Positions 59,766 through 64,000 of a stretch of DNA of 64,000 nucleotides are shown piece by piece. The stretch's first letter is position 1, and every line of letters begins with the position of its first letter. The stretch is from Alkalibacterium sp. AK22. Its GTDB lineage: Bacteria > Bacillota > Bacilli > Lactobacillales > Carnobacteriaceae_A. A model generated the notes under the pieces. It was given only the letters and a program-made list of their open reading frames with translations. It was not told the origin of the DNA and did no database searches. A program made the translations under genes and the position numbers. The DNA lies in the NCBI RefSeq assembly GCF_000585255.1, contig NZ_JANL01000014.1:1-64000 (forward strand), written 5' to 3'.

Positions 59766-60899
59766 TTATCTGTCTCGTTTTTTGACATACTGACCGATTG
59801 GATAGTCCTCTACGGGAAGTTCCGGAGGGATGCCCTGGACCAGTTGTGCTAGACATTTTCCAACTAAAGGTCCGGCAGTCAGACCGGTCGAGCCTAGTCC
59901 GCTGGCGGCGTAGGCATGCGGCAAGCCGGGGACTTCGCCAAAGAAGGGTGCGTAGTCTGATGTATAAGCTCGAGTGCCTGAGCGGTAGTTGCTGACTTTG
60001 GCCTGGGACAGCTGTTGTGAGAAAGAGCCAGCTGTTTCATCGATGAGTGTTCTGACTTTGCTTTCGTCAATACTCAAGTCAAAGCCCTGGTCATTTTCAT
60101 GGGTAGCACCAATGACCACTCTTCCTTGTTCAAAAGGGATAATATCAGCTTCTCCTTGAGGCATGACGACGGGCCAGCTACCTGTTTCAAAATCGGTCAA
60201 CTCGAGCACAGCCAGCTGCCCTTTTTGCGGCCGGATGTCTACCTCATAGTTCAGAGGTTCAAGGAGCATAGGTAACCAGGCTGCAGAAGAGAGAACAACC
60301 GAATCAAAGAGCTGATCAGACTCGTCGGCGCGGATGGTGTACTTGTCGCCAGTTTGAGCAAGTTCTGCCCGTTTGCGGATGAGGGTTGCACCGTTTTCAA
60401 CAGCAGTATGCAAAAGCAAATCTACTAGTTTGCCGCCGTCGACCCGAGCGCCTCCAGAAGCCCAGAGGGCAGAATCGCTGCCTTCATAAACAGGAATTTT
60501 ATTTCGAATCTCCTCTGATGACAAAATCTTAAGGTCACCAATCTCGGGTGCATCCAGCCGCCTTTTTTCTCCAATCGCTAGCATCTCTCTTAAATACTCC
60601 GGCTTTTTTTTGATGAGGAGGGTCCCAACGTTTCTGTAGACGAAAGGGGAAACCGCGTCTCCACCCATCACATCACACAAAAAGCCGGGATAAAAAGCGG
60701 CTCCTTCTTTCACCATGCGGTACCATTTTTTATTTCGGCGTCTAGACAGCCAGGGGCTGATAATTCCGGCTGCCGCATAAGTACCCTGGCCGGTCCCTTC
60801 ATCATAAATGGTCAGTTTTATCGATGGATCTTTGCTCAATTCGAAAGCAGCCGAGGCACCAACTACGCCGGCGCCGATAATTGCTACATGTTTTGTCAT
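59766..60899 (-). CDS. FAD-dependent oxidoreductase of the D-amino acid oxidase family
   Basis: A 377-residue flavoenzyme with the dinucleotide motif IIGAGVVGASAAFELSK and Glu/Asp in TIYDEG for the FAD ribose. The C-terminal motif GLGSTGLTAGPLVGKCLA is typical of the DAO/DadA/glycine oxidase group. It probably oxidises an amino acid or amine. Substrate cannot be read. Its neighbour across the divergent region is an amidase, and dsdA (D-serine) is 6 kb away, but no operon links them. Confidence 0.82.
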   Translation of the reverse strand: MTKHVAIIGAGVVGASAAFELSKDPSIKLTIYDEGTGQGTYAAAGIISPWLSRRRNKKWYRMVKEGAAFYPGFLCDVMGGDAVSPFVYRNVGTLLIKKKPEYLREMLAIGEKRRLDAPEIGDLKILSSEEIRNKIPVYEGSDSALWASGGARVDGGKLVDLLLHTAVENGATLIRKRAELAQTGDKYTIRADESDQLFDSVVLSSAAWLPMLLEPLNYEVDIRPQKGQLAVLELTDFETGSWPVVMPQGEADIIPFEQGRVVIGATHENDQGFDLSIDESKVRTLIDETAGSFSQQLSQAKVSNYRSGTRAYTSDYAPFFGEVPGLPHAYAASGLGSTGLTAGPLVGKCLAQLVQGIPPELPVEDYPIGQYVKKRDR

Positions 60900-61107
60900 C
60901 TTGAAACAACCTTTCTACATGGATTTCGTCTTTAGTGTACCATGACTGGATAAAAAATCGACTGCAGACTTATTGACTTGTAGAGATTGATTACAGATCA
61001 AAAAAAGGGTTAGCTGTTCTGCCGGCTTTCAGCTGAAATACGAGCAGTTTCTATTCCTTTTTTGTATAATGTAATGAATGACCGACATAATTGGATACGG
61101 GGGGCGA
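60900..61107. other. Divergent region between FAD oxidoreductase and amidase
   Basis: TATAAT at 61065-61070 is a candidate -10 for the amidase gene, without a good -35. On the minus side a ribosome site (AGAAAGGTT) precedes the oxidoreductase ATG. No other feature is seen. Confidence 0.45.
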
Positions 61108-62571
61108 ATGGAAATGAAATTCAATAGTGAGGATTACTTGGAGGATCAGCTGAAAAAGCAGTTTGATCAGGAAGTAAAGACGACCTGCAAGCAGGAATTG
61201 AACAGGCAGTTATTTGAAGTCAGTGAAGAACTTGAAAAAAAGGTCGTCTGCAGAAGTATCGAGGCGCTTCAGCAGATGGTCAGGCAGCAAGTCCTGACTT
61301 ATGCAGACATTACCGAGTGCTTCTGGAACAGGGCGGTGCGGCTGCAAGAGTATAATGCCGTTATCTCACTAAATCCCGATGTGGTAAAGCAGGCAGAGAA
61401 GTTAAGTTACAGTGAGGAACACGGACCACTGTACGGCATGCCGGTTTTGATCAAAGACAATATTTGTACAGAGGGTATGCCGACAACAGCTGGTGCAGCT
61501 GTTCTGCAGGATTTTGTAAGGGAAAAAGAGGCTGAACTGATTTCAAATCTGAAAGAGGCTGGGGCTTTGATTCTGGGCAAGGCCAATTTGACCGAATGGG
61601 CCAACTTTATGTCCACAGACAGTTCCAACGGCTATTCAGCTGTTGGGGGACAGACCCGACATGCGCACGGTCGTTTTGATGTGGGGGGGTCAAGTGCTGG
61701 CAGTTCGGTTGCTGTAGCTCTATGTATGGCTCCTGTAGCAGTTGGGACGGAAACAGCTGGCTCAATCATTTATCCGGCCAGTCAGAATGGGGTTGTCGGT
61801 CTGAAGCCGACTCAGGGACTAATTGCTCAGGACGGTATTATTCCGATATCAGTTACTCAGGATACGGCTGGACCTATGGCCAAAACGGTTAAGGATACCT
61901 ATGCCTTGCTCCAGGGTATGACGACTTTGAATGAAGAGCTTCCCAAATGGAACGTCACTGCACTGGATGCATGCAAGGTGGGAGTGATCGATAATTTGGA
62001 GCTAACGGATACCTACAGAAAAGAGGATGAGCGGATCATCGAGGAGGCAGAAGAAGCGCTGGATGAAGCGGGGGCCATCGTCCGTGAATACTCTGTTTTA
62101 AAAGAAGCTTTGACAATCGACTACTTGCCGGTTTTGAAACATGAATTTTCAAGAGGAGTGAGTCGTTTCTTTTCTGAAGCTACAGACCGGAAACTGACTC
62201 TGGAAGAAGTAATTACGTTCAACGAAGAGGACATGGAAGAAAGAGCCCCTTTCAATCAGGAACTGCTGATCCAGTCTGTTGCTGATAAAACTACACCAAA
62301 AGCCAACCAGAAACGCGTCGATGCCAATTGCGACAAGGCACGTGCAGCTTTGGATCAAGCTTTTGAAGAAGTGGATGTACTGCTGACGCTAAGCAATTAT
62401 GCCACAAGCCTGTACGTCGCATCCGGCTATCCGGCTGTCACTTTGCCGGGCTTCAAGCGGACAAGTGGCGAGCCTGTAGGAGTGACGCTGATTGGTCAGG
62501 AAGGTCAGGATGTCCGACTGCTGGAAATGGCCTATGCTCTGGAACAGGCAATCAGTCACCATGTAGAATAA
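61108..62571 (+). CDS. Amidase of the amidase-signature family
   Basis: A serine amidase of about 487 residues with the Ser-cisSer-Lys triad: Lys116 in VLIKDNIC, the cis-Ser near 196 in GGSSAGSS and the nucleophile Ser near 219 in TAGSIIYPAS. The extra N-terminal 100 residues are charged and predicted helical. It is not GatA: no gatB or gatC adjoins and the N-terminus differs. ATG 61108 (or 61114) is used because an upstream ATG (61078) lies only 7 bases past the -10 box, too close to be translated. The natural amide substrate is unknown. Confidence 0.85.
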   Translation: MEMKFNSEDYLEDQLKKQFDQEVKTTCKQELNRQLFEVSEELEKKVVCRSIEALQQMVRQQVLTYADITECFWNRAVRLQEYNAVISLNPDVVKQAEKLSYSEEHGPLYGMPVLIKDNICTEGMPTTAGAAVLQDFVREKEAELISNLKEAGALILGKANLTEWANFMSTDSSNGYSAVGGQTRHAHGRFDVGGSSAGSSVAVALCMAPVAVGTETAGSIIYPASQNGVVGLKPTQGLIAQDGIIPISVTQDTAGPMAKTVKDTYALLQGMTTLNEELPKWNVTALDACKVGVIDNLELTDTYRKEDERIIEEAEEALDEAGAIVREYSVLKEALTIDYLPVLKHEFSRGVSRFFSEATDRKLTLEEVITFNEEDMEERAPFNQELLIQSVADKTTPKANQKRVDANCDKARAALDQAFEEVDVLLTLSNYATSLYVASGYPAVTLPGFKRTSGEPVGVTLIGQEGQDVRLLEMAYALEQAISHHVE

Positions 62572-62701
62572 GACGGTCATCTTGAGCAGATAAAGCCAAA
62601 TAAATAATATGAGAAAAAAATCATTTGTTTTTAATTATTATATAGTAATTTATTTTATCTTCCTTTAGAATGTAGAGTACATCATAATTAGGGGAGATAG
62701 T
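62572..62701. other. Short AT-rich intergenic region
   Basis: 130 bp without a terminator for the amidase gene. An AGGGGAGA ribosome site lies before 62702. A CATAAT box near 62682 is a weak promoter candidate. Confidence 0.35.
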
Positions 62702-63946
62702 ATGGGGAAAACAGCAATTGTAAATGGTAGACTGATCAATGGTCTGGGAGGAGAACCAGTTGAAAACGGCCTGGTGATTTACGAAGGAAACCGACTGATT
62801 TACGCAGGAGAAGCGGAGGGCTACACTCTTGATGGTGCAGAAGAGCTGCTCGATGCGCAAGGGGGAACCATTCTTCCTGGACTGATTGATGCCCACGTTC
62901 ATATCATGATGGAATACACAGGGGTTCAGAAGCGTCTGGAGACTCCATTTTCTTATAAATTTTATCAGGCAGCTCAGTATATGCGAAAGACACTGGACGC
63001 TGGGATCACGTCGGTTAGAGATGCTTTGGGTGCGGACTTGGGGGTCAAGCAGGCGGTCGAAGACGGTCTACTTGCTGGTCCCCGTCTACAGCTTAGTATT
63101 AACGCTTTAACTATTACAGGAGGCCATGGTGACGGCTATACGACTTCCGGGCAGACGGTTGAACTGCTGCAGGCAGATTATCCCGGAATGCCGGACGGAC
63201 GGGCAGATGGCGTAGAAGCTGTGCGCAAGAAAGTAAGAGAGATGCTCCGGGCTGGAGCAGAGGTAATCAAGGTGCATGCCACCGGAGGTGTACTCAGCCC
63301 AACCGATCATCCGGAGTTTACTCAGTTTTCACTGGATGAGCTGAAGGTGATTGTCGAGGAGGCCCGTTTTAGAAAAGGAATCCGCGTCATGGCCCACGCC
63401 CAGGGAGCGGAAGGCATCAAACAGGCAGTCCGCGCTGGCATTCATTCAATTGAGCATGGTATTTTTCTGGACGATGAAGCAATCGAACTGATGAAAGAAA
63501 AGGGCACCTTCTTGGTCCCTACTCTTTTGGCACCGGTGTCTGTACTGGAACTGGCTGCAGCGTCTGATATGCCGGCTTCCGCAGTGGAAAAATCTAAAGA
63601 GGTTATTGAGATCCATAAGGAAAGTGTAGCCAAAGCTTACAAGGCGGGTGTCAAAATCGCCATGGGGACGGATGCGGGGGTTATGCCCCACGGATTAAAT
63701 CTGAGAGAACTGGAGTTGATGACTGAGGTCGGGATGACGCCGATGGAAGCTATCGTGGCAACGACTAGAACAGCGGCAGAGTGTCTTGGCTGGGAAAATC
63801 AAGTCGGCAGCCTTGAGAAAGGCAAGCTGGCGGACATCGTGATTGTCAGGGGTAATCCTCTGGAAGATATTGCCAGTTTATCGGATACAGATACGATTCA
63901 GCTCGTAGTTAAAGACGGTCACATTGAAAAGAACCTGTTGGACTGA
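62702..63946 (+). CDS. Metal-dependent amidohydrolase (imidazolonepropionase/prolidase-like)
   Basis: A 414-residue amidohydrolase-superfamily enzyme with a composite beta-barrel. Metal ligands are H65 and H67 in DAHVHI, a bridging Lys in EVIKVHATGG, His in VMAHAQG and SIEHGIF, and Asp in AMGTDAG. This set matches the binuclear peptidase/carboxypeptidase-like group that is often annotated as imidazolonepropionase-related. A dipeptide or N-acyl amino acid substrate is likely, but not proven. It follows the amidase gene by 130 bp in the same direction. Confidence 0.85.
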   Translation: MGKTAIVNGRLINGLGGEPVENGLVIYEGNRLIYAGEAEGYTLDGAEELLDAQGGTILPGLIDAHVHIMMEYTGVQKRLETPFSYKFYQAAQYMRKTLDAGITSVRDALGADLGVKQAVEDGLLAGPRLQLSINALTITGGHGDGYTTSGQTVELLQADYPGMPDGRADGVEAVRKKVREMLRAGAEVIKVHATGGVLSPTDHPEFTQFSLDELKVIVEEARFRKGIRVMAHAQGAEGIKQAVRAGIHSIEHGIFLDDEAIELMKEKGTFLVPTLLAPVSVLELAAASDMPASAVEKSKEVIEIHKESVAKAYKAGVKIAMGTDAGVMPHGLNLRELELMTEVGMTPMEAIVATTRTAAECLGWENQVGSLEKGKLADIVIVRGNPLEDIASLSDTDTIQLVVKDGHIEKNLLD

Positions 63947-63972
63947 AGATACACAAAAAGCGGTATAAGGAG

Positions 63973-63999
63973 ACAGCCGACCTAGTCGGCTGTTTTTTT
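63973..63999 (+). terminator. Terminator of the amidohydrolase gene
   Basis: ACAGCCGAC (63973-63981) pairs with GTCGGCTGT (63985-63993), followed by seven Ts at the window edge. Confidence 0.88.
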
Positions 64000-64000
64000 G

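Overview
The window comes from a low-GC Gram-positive bacterium of the Lactobacillales, most likely a Carnobacteriaceae-type lactic acid bacterium. The signs are three sugar PTS permeases, CcpA-type cre sites, a BglG-type antiterminator with tandem RAT/terminator leaders, a D-lactate dehydrogenase, an LPxTA sorting signal, strong AGGAGG ribosome sites, and a purine operon with PurBoxes. The two extracytoplasmic solute-binding proteins are very rich in Asp and Glu, which hints at a halophilic or alkaliphilic relative such as Alkalibacterium or Marinilactibacillus. That placement is inference. No rRNA, tRNA, CRISPR array, phage or intact insertion sequence was seen.

Layout. 1-332 is the tail of a collagen-like wall-anchored protein. 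480-11166 is an alpha-glucan/maltose block: pullulanase, two GH13 alpha-glucosidases, ROK glucokinase, maltose PTS EIICB and a MapP-type maltose-6'-phosphate phosphatase. 11294-13737 is a polar amino acid ABC transporter, followed by an alcohol dehydrogenase. 15305-19169 (minus) is a second maltose-phosphate route (GlvA, GlvC) with an RpiR regulator. 19200-24074 is a gluconate operon diverging from its own RpiR regulator. 24444-26640 is a second amino acid ABC transporter with a fused binding protein and permease. 27209-40067 is a complete twelve-gene operon (purCSQLFMNHDEKB) for de novo IMP synthesis plus adenylosuccinate lyase. 40154-46076 holds D-lactate dehydrogenase and a beta-glucoside operon (licT-bglP-bglA). 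46161-64000 is mixed: a UbiA-like membrane protein, a WalR-box M23 peptidoglycan hydrolase, a split ThrE exporter, RecQ, D-serine dehydratase, AdhP, an UppS-like plus Gmk-like plus 56-residue membrane protein cassette, GMP reductase, a PAP2 phosphatase, an FAD oxidoreductase, an amidase and an amidohydrolase.

How it works together. Pullulanase debranches alpha-glucans. MalT would import maltose as maltose 6'-phosphate, MapP would remove the phosphate, the Ala-type GH13 enzymes would cleave maltose and GlcK would phosphorylate the glucose. GlvC/GlvA is an alternative that hydrolyses the phosphorylated disaccharide directly. MalT and GlvC lack an EIIA domain and must borrow one, possibly from BglP. 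Candidate cre sites sit in the glv, gnt, second ABC, bgl and adhP promoters, so much of the window looks catabolite controlled. PurBoxes lie upstream of purC, and guaC elsewhere in the window returns GMP to IMP.

Most genes are ordinary core metabolism. The most unusual items are the collagen-like repeat, the maltose block that pairs MapP with GH13 maltases, the PurF and AdhP proteins that each lack one conserved metal-ligand cysteine, an extended RAT hairpin, the structured 738-bp intergenic region at 4841-5578, and the UppS-like/Gmk-like/micro-membrane-protein cassette.
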